Origin: an uncultured Lachnospiraceae bacterium
GTDB lineage: Bacteria > Bacillota > Clostridia > Lachnospirales > Lachnospiraceae
Reading direction: 5' to 3'
Length of the DNA stretch: 64,000 nt
Assembly: GCA_910586125.1 (NCBI GenBank)
Contig: CAJUHP010000004.1
Coordinates: forward strand, 1-64,000
The notes under the pieces: model-generated
Database searches by the model: none
Seen by the model: only the letters and a program-made list of their open reading frames with translations
Told to the model about the DNA's origin: nothing
Shown: in pieces, positions 35,637-44,637 of the stretch
Numbering within the stretch: the first letter of the stretch is position 1
Layout: the number at the start of each line of letters is the position of its first letter
Translations under genes and position numbers: made by a program

Positions 35637-37412
35637 TCAACCCTCCTGTGAATATTCGGGATAGATCTCCAGATAGGGAAGAATGTTCTCAAAGATATCC
35701 CGAACCACCGGAGCGGCAATGGTGCCGCCATAGTATACGCCCTCCGGTTCATTGATTGTCAGAAGAGCGATGACCTGCGGATCATCCGCCGGAGCAAAGC
35801 CCAGAAAAGAGGAAATATATTTTTTGGAGCTGCGGGGCAGCTTCTCGGATGTCGCGGTCTTTCCCCCGATGCGGTATCCTTCTATATAGGCATTCTTTCC
35901 GCCGCCTTCGGATACCACCAGCTCCAGAATCTCCTTCATGGTAGCGCATGTCTCCTGAGAAATAACATTTTCTTCTGTTTCATATTCCAGCTTTTTCACA
36001 AAACTGCCGTCAGCGCTGACCACCTCCACGCCAAAATGAGGCGTCACGCGGGTTCCTCCGTTTACAACCATACTGGCTACGGTCAGAAGCTGCAGCGGCG
36101 TAATCTGAAAAGACTGCCCAAAGGACATCGTGGCCAGTTCCACCTCTCCGATGTTCTCCAGCTTGTGCATGATCCCCGACGCTTCACCGGGAATATCCAC
36201 GCCGGTCCTGCGCATCAGGCCAAACTTTTCATAATAAGAATAGAATTTCTCAGCTCCCACCCGAAGCCCTACTTCAATGAATACGGGATTGCAGGAATTC
36301 ATTACCCCCTGTGGAAAGGTTTCGCTGCCATGGCCTGTGGTCTTGTGACAGCGAATCCGGCGATCCTCCACAATCTTAAAGCCGGGACAGTGAAACGTAT
36401 CGTTTACCGACACGACGCCTTCCTCCAGGGCCACCGTGGCCGTGACGATCTTAAAGGTGGAGCCGGGTTCATAGGTATCGCTGATGCAGGGATTGCGCCA
36501 CATCTGATTGAGCAGATTCTGCTTTTCCTCAGACGAAATCCCCTCCGGCTGCACGGTATTCAGGGTAAAGGGATCGTTTAAATCAAATTCCGGAACGCTG
36601 ACCATGGCCAGAATCTCTCCATTTTTCGGATTCATAATAACCACGTTGACTGCCAGAGCTCCCTTTTCCTCCATGACCTTCTCTGCCGCCTGCTGGGCAT
36701 ACTGCTGAATATTCATATCCAGACTCAGAATCAGATTGTTGCCCGGAAACGGCTCAATCCTCTCCTCCGCCATACTGTCCAGTTCGATTCCCGCCGCCGT
36801 GGTCATGGTCAGAATCTTTCCGTCGATCCCCTTCAGCACCGACTCATATTTTACTTCCAGGCCGATGATTCCCTGGTTGTCGCTCCCCGTAAAGCCCAGT
36901 ACCTTGGAAGCCACCTTACCGAAGGGATAATATCGCTTGTAGTCTTCATCCACCTTGACACCGTCCAGATGGAAAGCGCGAATGATATCGCCGGTGGCTT
37001 TATCCACATTGGTCTTGATCACCTCGCGGGAACTGTATTTCTCTACACTGGCCCGCACCTTCTCCGGGGAGAGCTCCAGTTGTTCGGACAGAACGCGGAC
37101 CACCTCGTCGGCATCGGTGATCTGATTATGTATCACAGAAATCGTACAGACCGTCCGGTTTGCGGCGATCAGTGTCCCGTTGCGGTCATAGATCTCCCCC
37201 CGCGCCGCCTTGATGGAACGCTCTCTCTCGTGCAATTCTTCTGCCTGGGCCATATAGTATTCTGAGCGAAAAACCATCAGATAGGCAAGCCGCCCTCCCA
37301 GCCAGAGAGAACCAGCCAGCATGATCAGAAAAACGCCCACGATGCCTTTTTTATGAAAAATCTGATTGCGCTGGGCCGCCTGCCCTATCTTTTCCTGCGC
37401 CAAAGCCCGCAC
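35637..37412 (-). CDS. Class B penicillin-binding protein, SpoVD-like
   Basis: This is a transpeptidase with one N-terminal membrane helix (GIVGVFLIMLAGSLWLGG), a PBP dimerisation domain (RGEIYDRNGT) and a transpeptidase domain. Active-site motifs are S318TFK, S373CN and, in place of the usual KTG, K518TA (GGKTATSEK). There are no PASTA repeats in the 591-aa protein. The start is GTG 37412, with GGGAGAAG upstream. It has its own promoter, separated from the preceding PBP by a terminator-like hairpin, which suits separate control as for SpoVD. A second vegetative PBP is the alternative. Confidence 0.85.
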   Translation of the reverse strand: MRALAQEKIGQAAQRNQIFHKKGIVGVFLIMLAGSLWLGGRLAYLMVFRSEYYMAQAEELHERERSIKAARGEIYDRNGTLIAANRTVCTISVIHNQITDADEVVRVLSEQLELSPEKVRASVEKYSSREVIKTNVDKATGDIIRAFHLDGVKVDEDYKRYYPFGKVASKVLGFTGSDNQGIIGLEVKYESVLKGIDGKILTMTTAAGIELDSMAEERIEPFPGNNLILSLDMNIQQYAQQAAEKVMEEKGALAVNVVIMNPKNGEILAMVSVPEFDLNDPFTLNTVQPEGISSEEKQNLLNQMWRNPCISDTYEPGSTFKIVTATVALEEGVVSVNDTFHCPGFKIVEDRRIRCHKTTGHGSETFPQGVMNSCNPVFIEVGLRVGAEKFYSYYEKFGLMRRTGVDIPGEASGIMHKLENIGEVELATMSFGQSFQITPLQLLTVASMVVNGGTRVTPHFGVEVVSADGSFVKKLEYETEENVISQETCATMKEILELVVSEGGGKNAYIEGYRIGGKTATSEKLPRSSKKYISSFLGFAPADDPQVIALLTINEPEGVYYGGTIAAPVVRDIFENILPYLEIYPEYSQEG

Positions 37413-37426
37413 CTCTTCTCCCGCTA

Positions 37427-37455
37427 TCTTTATAATATATGGGCAGGCTTGTCAA
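37427..37455 (-). promoter_or_regulatory. Internal promoter of the division cluster
   Basis: A consensus -35 TTGACA (37450-37455) with TAAAGA 17 bp on (37427-37432), or TATAAA at 15 bp, lies upstream of the SpoVD-like PBP. Confidence 0.55.
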
Positions 37456-37489
37456 AGTAGACCTGAAAATCCGCCTTCTCTTTCACGCA

Positions 37490-37518
37490 GTTAAAAATTT
37501 CCGGCAGGCTGCGCCTGC
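37490..37518 (-). terminator. Weak terminator after the first PBP
   Basis: A GCAGGC-GCA-GCCTGC hairpin (37504-37518) is followed within six bases by a T5 run, 43 bp past the stop of the 754-aa PBP. Confidence 0.5.
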
Positions 37519-37560
37519 AAAACGGGGTGCAGCGGTCTCAGAAAAATCTTTTGACACGCG

Positions 37561-39825
37561 CTATGGAACAGCCCCTGCGCCGTCGTCGGGATCTCCGCCT
37601 TGGTCTTCGCCGTTCGGATCTCCATCTGGGTCTGCGCCGTCCTCCCCTCCGTCGGGATTCTCATTATCCGGATCGACAGCTCCCTCCGGCTCCTGGCCCG
37701 GATTCCCAAAAATACCGTTGCTGAAATCATCCTCTTCTTCGTGATATGCGGTGGCCGGCTCTGGTTCTGTGACCGGATTGCCGTTCTCATCGGTTTCCGG
37801 TTCCGTCGGAGCGGGTGTCTCAGGTTCTTCGGGAGGGTTTTGCAGTGGTCTGGTAGGAAACAGATTCATATAGGGAAGCATTTCTTTCATAATCTCCCGC
37901 CACAATGTCGATGCGTGACGGCTCTGCGCCTGTGTCTCCACTCCCAGCGGCGTGTCCACCACCACATACAGAACCACCTGCGGATTGGACGCAGGAACTC
38001 CTCCGATAAAAGACAGAACATAGTTTGTCTTATCCCGGCCCCGCTTCTCCGCCGTTCCGGTCTTGCCCCACACCTCAAATCCGTCGATCTTGACATTGCC
38101 GCCGGTGCCGTTATCTACCACCGACAAAAGCGCTTCCCGCATGTAGGCTGACGTTCCCGTGCTGGTGGTTTCCCGCACCTCCTCCTTGTCATATTCTTTG
38201 ATCAAAGCGCCGCTGCTGCTCTTAATCTGGCGCACAATGTGCGGCTGATAGTAGGTCCCTCCGTTGATCAGAGAACAGTACGCGGAAATCTGCTGGATCA
38301 TCGTCACATTGTAGTTCTGACCGAAGGCGTTGGTCGCCACGGTTGACACATCCATATTTTCTTCCTGATAGATAATCCCCTTCTCTTCCCCCGGCAAATC
38401 CACACCGGTCAGACTGCCAAATCCAAATATACTCTGATAGCGGGACATATTATGGCGTCCCAGACGCCGGCCGATCTCGATCAAAGCGTCGTTGCAGGAG
38501 TTCTCCAACGTCTGAGTCAGCGACTGGGGGCCGTGAGCCCGCCCGTTGTTGCATGAGATCGGCCACGAGCCAACCACCTCACCGCCGTCACAGTCAAATT
38601 CATCTGTGACCTGAATGGTGTCCTCATCCAGAGCCGCCGCCACCGTCAGCGATTTGGTTGTAGATCCCGGCTCGTAGGTATAGGAAATACCAAAATTTTT
38701 CCAAAGCTCGGTCAGCGCGTTCATTTTCTGCTCGTCGCTCATCGCATCCAACATTTCCTGCGTATAGGGCGTATGGTCCACATTCAAACCGATGTCGTAC
38801 TTATTGCTGCTCACGCCCAGCAAAGCGCTGAGATCCGCCGGATTGTTGCAGTCAAAGGGAGCCTCGCCGGCCATGGCCAGTATCTCTCCGTTGTTCGGGT
38901 CCATAACCATCACGCCGATATTTAACGCCTGCAGAGCCGGATCGGTCTGCGTTTCCCCATCCTTTTGATATGTCAATCCCGTCGATTGGGCTTCGGCAAT
39001 CTTGTTCTGCACAATCCGCTGCAGCGTTGCGTCGATGGTGGTGATCACCGTATTTCCGTCCTCGGCCGGGCGCAGCACGCGCTCCAGATTGCTGTCGTCA
39101 TTCAGATAGCCGTACTCCCTGCCGTTGACGCCCACCAGCTCGTCATTGTAATACTGTTCAATCCCGTAACTTCCGACGCTGCTGTCGTCTCGGGAAAAAC
39201 CTAAAAGCCAGCAGGCCAAATCATTGTAGGGATAAACTCTCTTATATTTTGTCTCAAACCAGACGCCGGCCACACGCTTTTCTTTCTCTTCCTTATCCGC
39301 TTTTTTAGAATTTTCCTTGGCAATCTGATTTTTCAGCTCCACAAAGCGGTTCATATCCTCTTCCGACATCTCTTTCTGGTAGATCACATAACGGCTGTCC
39401 GCCTTTTCTGCCAGAAGCTGCTCCAGCTCGCTGCGGTCATAACCGTAGCACTGCACCAGAGCGTCCAGAGTGGTGTCCAGATATTTTCCTTCTCCTGACG
39501 TCATAATAACCGGATCCAGAATCAGATTATAGAGACGGGTCGTGGTGGCTAACACCGTTCCGTTGCGATCCACGATATCTCCCCGGCGAAAGGCGATCGT
39601 CCTGCTGTCATAGTCCTGCTGGGCAAAAATAATCTTTGTGTACTCGTCATTTTTATCCCGGCTGATCGTCAAAAGCACCATGGCAAGTGCAAACAAAGCC
39701 AGCGTCACAAGAGCAAATGTGAACGCCAGCTTTCTACGCATGTACTGTGCAAAGGGCCGCCTTTTTTTCTTACCTGCCCGGTTTCTTCTCGGCCGTACGG
39801 CCTTTCTGTTACGGGATCTTGTCAT
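37561..39825 (-). CDS. Class B penicillin-binding protein, FtsI/PBP2-like
   Basis: This is the likely division transpeptidase, encoded right after ftsL. The 754-aa protein has a basic N-terminus, a membrane helix (LAFTFALVTLALFALAMVLL), a dimerisation domain (RRGDIVDRNGTVLAT) and a transpeptidase domain with STTK, SCN and KTG (WGKTGTAEK) all intact. The last ~95 residues are an acidic Pro/Glu/Asp/Gly-rich tail (NPPEEPETPAP... ending DDGAGAVP), probably disordered and outside the cell. It overlaps ftsL by 17 bp. Confidence 0.93.
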   Translation of the reverse strand: MTRSRNRKAVRPRRNRAGKKKRRPFAQYMRRKLAFTFALVTLALFALAMVLLTISRDKNDEYTKIIFAQQDYDSRTIAFRRGDIVDRNGTVLATTTRLYNLILDPVIMTSGEGKYLDTTLDALVQCYGYDRSELEQLLAEKADSRYVIYQKEMSEEDMNRFVELKNQIAKENSKKADKEEKEKRVAGVWFETKYKRVYPYNDLACWLLGFSRDDSSVGSYGIEQYYNDELVGVNGREYGYLNDDSNLERVLRPAEDGNTVITTIDATLQRIVQNKIAEAQSTGLTYQKDGETQTDPALQALNIGVMVMDPNNGEILAMAGEAPFDCNNPADLSALLGVSSNKYDIGLNVDHTPYTQEMLDAMSDEQKMNALTELWKNFGISYTYEPGSTTKSLTVAAALDEDTIQVTDEFDCDGGEVVGSWPISCNNGRAHGPQSLTQTLENSCNDALIEIGRRLGRHNMSRYQSIFGFGSLTGVDLPGEEKGIIYQEENMDVSTVATNAFGQNYNVTMIQQISAYCSLINGGTYYQPHIVRQIKSSSGALIKEYDKEEVRETTSTGTSAYMREALLSVVDNGTGGNVKIDGFEVWGKTGTAEKRGRDKTNYVLSFIGGVPASNPQVVLYVVVDTPLGVETQAQSRHASTLWREIMKEMLPYMNLFPTRPLQNPPEEPETPAPTEPETDENGNPVTEPEPATAYHEEEDDFSNGIFGNPGQEPEGAVDPDNENPDGGEDGADPDGDPNGEDQGGDPDDGAGAVP

Positions 39826-40342
39826 ACTGCCTTACATACTCGCTTTCTGTCTTCTCATAAAAGAGAATCTGATCGTCTGTCGGATGTACCATACCCATCT
39901 CTTTGGCTGCTTCGTACACATATTCCAGATCCACATAGGTCTGAATTTTCCTCTCCAGCAGATCATTGTTAGCTTTTAATTCTTCCAGTTCCAATTCTTT
40001 TTTTTCTATGGCTTCCATCGCTGATACAATGGAAGTCTGTACCTTGACATATTGGATGGAGATCAACAGAATACAAACGGTTGCCAGAGACAAAAAAAGC
40101 ACAAATCCCGGATTCATCTGCAGCGCCTTATCCCGATTTCTCCTCTGACGAAGCTTTCTCTTCTGTGCCTCCCGCTCTTGTCTTCGGATCTGTTCTTTCT
40201 CCTTCTCCGTAAGATGACGTTTCTTGCGGGGAAGCTCATAGGGATTCTCAACGCGGACGGTATTGCCATCGGTATAGGCTACTGCCGACCGTTTTTTTCT
40301 GGCAGGCTGGGTGTGATTGGTACGATTTGTTTTATGGCTCAT
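39809..40342 (-). CDS. ftsL: FtsL-like cell division protein
   Basis: This is a bitopic divisome protein (177 aa). It has a long basic cytoplasmic region (KKRHLTEKEKEQIRRQEREAQ), one membrane helix (FVLFLSLATVCILLISI), then an extracellular coiled coil with an IEKKELELEELKANNDLLERK heptad pattern. Recognition rests on this layout and its place between rsmH and the PBP. ATG 40342 (GAGGTG upstream) is preferred over 40372, which would overlap rsmH. Confidence 0.85.
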   Translation of the reverse strand: MSHKTNRTNHTQPARKKRSAVAYTDGNTVRVENPYELPRKKRHLTEKEKEQIRRQEREAQKRKLRQRRNRDKALQMNPGFVLFLSLATVCILLISIQYVKVQTSIVSAMEAIEKKELELEELKANNDLLERKIQTYVDLEYVYEAAKEMGMVHPTDDQILFYEKTESEYVRQYDKIP

Positions 40343-40358
40343 GCGCCACCTCTTTCCA

Positions 40359-41294
40359 TCAGATATGCTCAAATATTCTCAGCTTGGAGCTCTTGGCCCT
40401 CTTGTTCTCTTCGTATTCCTCCTTTGTCGGAATGACTGGTTTTCTGGTAATGACACGTCCCCGGCTCTTTCGGCCGCATACACAGACTGGAAAATCTGGC
40501 GGACAGACACAGGGATTTTCATTTTCGCGGAATTTATTTTTTACAATTCTATCCTCCAGCGAATGAAACGTGATGACCGCCAGCCGCCCGTTCGGCTTCA
40601 GCCTGGCAATCATTTCATCCAAAGACGCCTCCAGCACGGCCAGTTCTCTGTTGCACTCAATCCGCAGCGCCTGAAACGTTCTCTTTGCCGGGTGCCCTCC
40701 CGCATTTCGGACTCTGGCTGGTACCGCCTGCCGGATAATCTCTGTCAGGCGTCCTGTCGTCTCAATCGGAGACTGTTCTCTGGCTTTTACGATGTGCTTT
40801 GCGATGTTTTTTGCAAAGGGGTCCTCCCCATAATCCCGGATGACATGAAAGAGCTCCCTCTCTTCATACCCGTTCACAATGTCCCCAGCCGTCAGATGGC
40901 TGCGGGTATCCATCCGCATATCCAGCGGTCCGTCTTCCTTATAGCTGAATCCCCGGCTGGCCGTGTCAATCTGATAGGAAGAAACGCCGATATCCAGCAA
41001 AATTCCATCTACTTCTCCCACCCCCAGCCGATTCAGCACCTCCGCAAAGTTCACATAATTATCCCGCACCAGCGTAACTTGTTCGCCAAACGCTCGAAGC
41101 CGCTCTCCTGCTGCCAGAATCGCGGCTTCATCCTGGTCGATTCCCACAAGCCGTCCCAGAGGCCCCAGCCTTCTGCAGATCTCATAGGAATGACCGCCTC
41201 CGCCCAGCGTACCGTCCACATAAACTCCATCCGGCTTCACCTGCAGAGCATCTATGGTTTCCTGTAATAATACGGATTTATGTACAAATGCCAT
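40359..41294 (-). CDS. rsmH: 16S rRNA (cytosine1402-N4)-methyltransferase RsmH
   Basis: RsmH methylates C1402 in the ribosomal P site. The 311-aa protein has FVHKSVLLQETIDAL, the SAM site YVDGTLGGGGHS, GIDQDEAAI, LLDIGVSSYQID and the C-terminal HSLEDRIVKNKFRE. Its ATG shares one base with the mraZ stop (TGATG), showing coupled translation. Confidence 0.97.
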   Translation of the reverse strand: MAFVHKSVLLQETIDALQVKPDGVYVDGTLGGGGHSYEICRRLGPLGRLVGIDQDEAAILAAGERLRAFGEQVTLVRDNYVNFAEVLNRLGVGEVDGILLDIGVSSYQIDTASRGFSYKEDGPLDMRMDTRSHLTAGDIVNGYEERELFHVIRDYGEDPFAKNIAKHIVKAREQSPIETTGRLTEIIRQAVPARVRNAGGHPAKRTFQALRIECNRELAVLEASLDEMIARLKPNGRLAVITFHSLEDRIVKNKFRENENPCVCPPDFPVCVCGRKSRGRVITRKPVIPTKEEYEENKRAKSSKLRIFEHI

Positions 41295-41719
41295 CAAATT
41301 CCCAGTCCCTCCATATTCTCTGCAATCTCCTCCATGTCATCATAGGCACTGGTCTGCATCCAGGTCTCTTTATCCCAGATCTCAATCCGTTCCCCCACCC
41401 CCACCAGGGCAACGTCCTTTGTCAAGTGTGCGAAATCCCGCAGATTGGCCGGGAGCAAAATCCTCCCCTGCCTGTCCACCTCACACTCAGCGGCTCCCCC
41501 CAACATAAATCGGGTAAATTTTCTGGCATTGGTATTTGTCAGAGGCAAGGCACGCAGCTTCTCCTCCAGAACCTTCCAGCCTGCCATATCATAGATGAAC
41601 AGGCAGCCATCCAGCCCCTTTGTCACCATAAACGTATCCCCCAGGGCTTCGCGGAACCTAGACGGAATGATGAGACGTCCCTTCGCATCTAGCGAATGGA
41701 TGTATTCACTGACAAACAT
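41294..41719 (-). CDS. mraZ: Transcriptional regulator MraZ
   Basis: MraZ is a ring-forming AbrB-fold repressor of the division cluster. The 141-aa protein has two SpoVT/AbrB repeats, MFVSEYIHSLDAKGRLIIP at the N-terminus and CEVDRQGRILLPANLR near residue 80. ATG 41719 matches the family N-terminus; an in-frame GTG three codons upstream is less likely. Four 10-bp-period operator repeats lie just upstream, so it should repress itself and the genes behind it. Confidence 0.97.
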   Translation of the reverse strand: MFVSEYIHSLDAKGRLIIPSRFREALGDTFMVTKGLDGCLFIYDMAGWKVLEEKLRALPLTNTNARKFTRFMLGGAAECEVDRQGRILLPANLRDFAHLTKDVALVGVGERIEIWDKETWMQTSAYDDMEEIAENMEGLGI

Positions 41720-41779
41720 CTCACTCACCGCCCTTTCCTTCCCGCGCTATAACCGGAGAACAGGGCATTGCTCCCAACT

Positions 41780-41814
41780 CCACTAACTACCACTTTCCGC
41801 CACTTTCTACCATT
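41780..41814 (-). promoter_or_regulatory. MraZ operator: four 10-bp-spaced boxes
   Basis: On the minus strand A(A/G)TGG recurs at exactly 10-bp steps (41810-41814, 41800-41804, 41790-41794, 41780-41784), as AAAGTGG-CGG-AAAGTGG-TAG. This matches known MraZ sites (TGG-type boxes in tandem). The array starts at the -10 and covers the transcription start. Confidence 0.8.
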
Positions 41815-41840
41815 GTACCGCCCTTTCCCAAAATTGGCAA
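41812..41840 (-). promoter_or_regulatory. Promoter of the mraZ division operon
   Basis: -35 TTGCCA (41835-41840) and -10 TACAAT (41812-41817) have a 17-bp spacer; the -10 overlaps the first MraZ box. Confidence 0.75.
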
Positions 41841-41920
41841 GAACATTTTTCAGGTTTTTCATCGCACGAAAGTTACCAAAGCGCTGTTTTGGCGGATATA
41901 AGGCTTCTCTTTCATATGGC

Positions 41921-41950
41921 AAAACCGGCCCGCCATCTGCGGCAGGCCGG
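41921..41950 (-). terminator. Terminator upstream of the division operon
   Basis: CCGGCCTGCC/GGCGGGCCGG form a GC-rich stem with TTTT on the minus strand, isolating the mraZ promoter from read-through. Confidence 0.6.
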
Positions 41951-42013
41951 CAACATCCGTCCGTGTGTTAACTCTGAATGAACCGTTTTTTAAATATTGT
42001 TTTTTGTCAATTA

Positions 42014-42043
42014 TTGGGGGAAACACTTTTTTCCCGCTATAAT
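42014..42043 (+). promoter_or_regulatory. Promoter and possible operator of the XRE gene
   Basis: -10 TATAAT (42038-42043) has a weak TTGGGG 18 bp upstream. The spacer carries an inverted repeat GGGGGAAA...TTTTCCC (42016-42035) that could bind the regulator itself. Confidence 0.45.
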
Positions 42044-42090
42044 CAAGGCAAAGATAACTTATGCTGCCGCAAAAGAAAGAGAGCACACCT

Positions 42091-42504
42091 ATGATAGGGG
42101 AACGTCTTCGCGATCTGCGCATACAGAAGGGGCTCACCCAACAGCAGTTAGCCGACCAGTTGCATTTAGCCAAACATAATATCTCCGCCTATGAGCGCAA
42201 TTTTAATGAACCGCCGGATGCCATCAAAATCGCCATCGCTCTCTATTTTGACGTGTCTGTCGATTACCTGCTTGGACTGACCGAGCTTCCAAATGCTTAC
42301 GAAACCCCAAACAGCCGTCGTCCGGTCCACAAAAAACTCCCCGGCGCTGCCAAAGAACTGGTCAATTGCGTAGCCAGCCTCATGGCGCTGGCTGAGGAGG
42401 CCAATCCTCCCTATGTCACCCATCGGATTGACCGGACAGCCAAACGCATTTTATCCGAACAAAAACCGGATAGCTCAAAGCTGCCGCCCCAGAAGGATTC
42501 CTGA
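42091..42504 (+). CDS. XRE family transcriptional regulator
   Basis: This is a DNA-binding repressor-type protein (137 aa). The helix-turn-helix is RLRDLRIQKGLTQQQLADQLH followed by KHNISAYERNFNEPPDAIKIAIALYFDVSVDYLLG (residues about 5-62). The C-terminal half has no family that I recognise and may be an effector or dimerisation region. The start at 42091 begins the HTH family sequence. It is alone on the plus strand, opposite its neighbours, so its targets are not evident. Confidence 0.85.
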   Translation: MIGERLRDLRIQKGLTQQQLADQLHLAKHNISAYERNFNEPPDAIKIAIALYFDVSVDYLLGLTELPNAYETPNSRRPVHKKLPGAAKELVNCVASLMALAEEANPPYVTHRIDRTAKRILSEQKPDSSKLPPQKDS

Positions 42505-42522
42505 CCTAAGTCCTGCCGGTTC

Positions 42523-43269
42523 CTAACAGCCCTCCAAAATTTTTCCGAAGAAATAGGGCATCTGCTTCTGCCACCAATCCCAGTCGTGATTCACATCATA
42601 CCCCCAATAATCAATCCAGGCCGGAATCCTCTTTTCCCGGAGTACCCATTCCAGCTCGCGGGTCCCCGAGAGCGTTTCATTCTCCCAGGCGCCCTGCCCG
42701 ACGCAGGCAATGATGCGGCTGCGCCGGTACCATTCCATATAGGGGTGATCCGCAGGCATTCCCCGCAGAAAATGCACCGGCGAATTGGCGTAGATCAGAT
42801 CATCCATGTAGCCGCCGAAGAAATAATCGGCGCTGTACATCCCGCTGAGTCCCACCATACCTCCGAACAGATCCGGCCGGCGAAAGAAAAAGACGCCCGC
42901 GTGAACGGCTCCCATACTGCAGCCAGTGGTAATCGCCCGCTGCGGGGTGCCGTTGATCTCGACGGCGCGGGGAAACAGCTCTTCTGTCACATAGCGAAAC
43001 CATTTCTCCTGCTGCCAAATCCGGCTGTGCTTATCCCACCAGGTACTGGTCCAGCTCTCTCTGTCAATCCCGTCCACGCTCACCACCTGCAGCCGTCCGG
43101 TTTCCAGCCACGGCGAGAGCGTGGCGATCATCCCCCGGTCCTCCATATCAAAAAACCGCCCGTCCTGAGGGGGGAAGGCAAAACATAGAAGGCCGCTGTG
43201 GCCGTATACCTTAAACTCCATATCCCGTCCCAGATTCCGGCTGTATTCCTTATAATATTCGACTTTCAT
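42523..43269 (-). CDS. Esterase family alpha/beta hydrolase
   Basis: This is a putative serine esterase of the enterochelin-esterase/esterase-D group (248 aa). The nucleophile elbow is G-C-S-M-G in AITTGCSMGAVHAGVFFF, and the late His is in DVNHDWDWWQ. It is unusually rich in Trp and Tyr. GGAGGGG supports ATG 43269. It lies 18 bp after the ATP-grasp gene on the same strand, so the two form an operon and probably act on one product. Confidence 0.8.
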   Translation of the reverse strand: MKVEYYKEYSRNLGRDMEFKVYGHSGLLCFAFPPQDGRFFDMEDRGMIATLSPWLETGRLQVVSVDGIDRESWTSTWWDKHSRIWQQEKWFRYVTEELFPRAVEINGTPQRAITTGCSMGAVHAGVFFFRRPDLFGGMVGLSGMYSADYFFGGYMDDLIYANSPVHFLRGMPADHPYMEWYRRSRIIACVGQGAWENETLSGTRELEWVLREKRIPAWIDYWGYDVNHDWDWWQKQMPYFFGKILEGC

Positions 43270-43287
43270 ATATCCCCTCCTATGCTT

Positions 43288-44487
43288 TTAATCCTGTTCT
43301 TTTCTCTCCTGCACAAACTGGATCATCTCTTTTGCAGCGTCCGCGTCCTTGGCGTGAGCCGTGTACATGAAATCTCCCATGGCGCCGGACCAGACCTGCG
43401 GAATCGGCTCGCACATGACCATATCCTCTCCATATTTCTCCAGGATCTCCTCGTGAGAATGTACATAGGTATGGCAATCTCTTCTTCCCGCGTAGGCGCA
43501 GCAATGCGGAGAACCATTCTCCGGCAGCAGCCGTTTATCCGCCGTCACCATATCCGCCCAAATCTGATAGACATCGGTACTGTGTCCGAAATTCATCATA
43601 TCCGGCGTATACCCGCCAGCCGGCCGCATATTTACTTCCAGCCCCACAAAGCTTCCCGCCTGTCCCAGACCCTTTCTGGCTTTTTTCAGCCGGAAAAATT
43701 CCAGATGCACAAACCGGCTTCTGACATGAAACGCTTTCACGGTCGCTCGCCCCGCTTTTCTCAGCGATTCCGGCAGAGAATCCGCCGTATAATATCCCAG
43801 ATCCAGCTTCTGATTCACAATATCCATTATGGAGGGAGGCCATGCGGTCATGGATTCAAAGACCGGCTCGCACTGGGAATTAATAATCGCATCATAGGAA
43901 CAGATGTCCCCCTCAATAAACTCTTCCATCACATAGGCGGAGACATCCGCCTCCCCAAAAAACCGGTTCAGGTCTTCGTCGTTCTCCAGTTTCCAGGTAT
44001 GGCTGGCTCCCACCCCATTGTCCGGCTTTACGATCACCGGATAGCCCACTTCCTGCAGAAAATCCTGCGCCGCCTGATATGTTGTAAGCCTTTGGTGCCT
44101 CGCGGTCGGAACGCCGGCCGCCGCATAATATTTCTTCATGGCAGACTTGCTCTTGTAGCTCTCGATCTCGTCAAGCCCCGCCCCTGTCGTAATATGGAAA
44201 TCCGTCCGCAGTCTGGCATCCTGCTCCAGCCAGTACTCCGTATTGGATTCCAGCCAGTCGATTTTCCCGTATTTAAACGAGAAAAAAGCCACGGCACGAA
44301 ATACTTCATCGTAATTCTCCAGCGAATTCACCCGATAGTATTCCGTCAGCGCTCCCTTTAACCGTTCGTCCATCTCATCGTAAGACCCGTCACCGATCCC
44401 CAGCACATTCACGCCGTTGCGCCGCAGACGATCGCAGAAATTCCAGTATGTATGGGGAAACTGCGGGGAAATAAATATAAAATTCAT
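43288..44487 (-). CDS. ATP-grasp ligase domain protein
   Basis: This enzyme would form an amide or peptide bond on a carboxylate using ATP; the substrate is unknown. The 399-aa protein starts MNFIFISPQFPHTYWNF, has the ATP-binding PVIVKPDNGVGASHTW loop, YVMEEFIEGDICSYDAIIN and a late metal-binding LEVNMRPAGGYTPDMMN. AGGAAGGG fixes the start at 44487. It is paired with the esterase downstream. A biosynthetic or peptide-tailoring function is inference. Confidence 0.82.
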   Translation of the reverse strand: MNFIFISPQFPHTYWNFCDRLRRNGVNVLGIGDGSYDEMDERLKGALTEYYRVNSLENYDEVFRAVAFFSFKYGKIDWLESNTEYWLEQDARLRTDFHITTGAGLDEIESYKSKSAMKKYYAAAGVPTARHQRLTTYQAAQDFLQEVGYPVIVKPDNGVGASHTWKLENDEDLNRFFGEADVSAYVMEEFIEGDICSYDAIINSQCEPVFESMTAWPPSIMDIVNQKLDLGYYTADSLPESLRKAGRATVKAFHVRSRFVHLEFFRLKKARKGLGQAGSFVGLEVNMRPAGGYTPDMMNFGHSTDVYQIWADMVTADKRLLPENGSPHCCAYAGRRDCHTYVHSHEEILEKYGEDMVMCEPIPQVWSGAMGDFMYTAHAKDADAAKEMIQFVQERKEQD

Positions 44488-44637
44488 GGCATTCCCTTCC
44501 TCTCTTTCGTATCGCTCCATCGCTGATTTTTAAAAAGTATACAACATACAGCGCAAACCCGCAAGAACTTTCTCCATATCCGGACTTTCAAAAATATCCA
44601 TAGGCTTCGGATTCCTCTATCTTTCTGCAAAAAAAGA

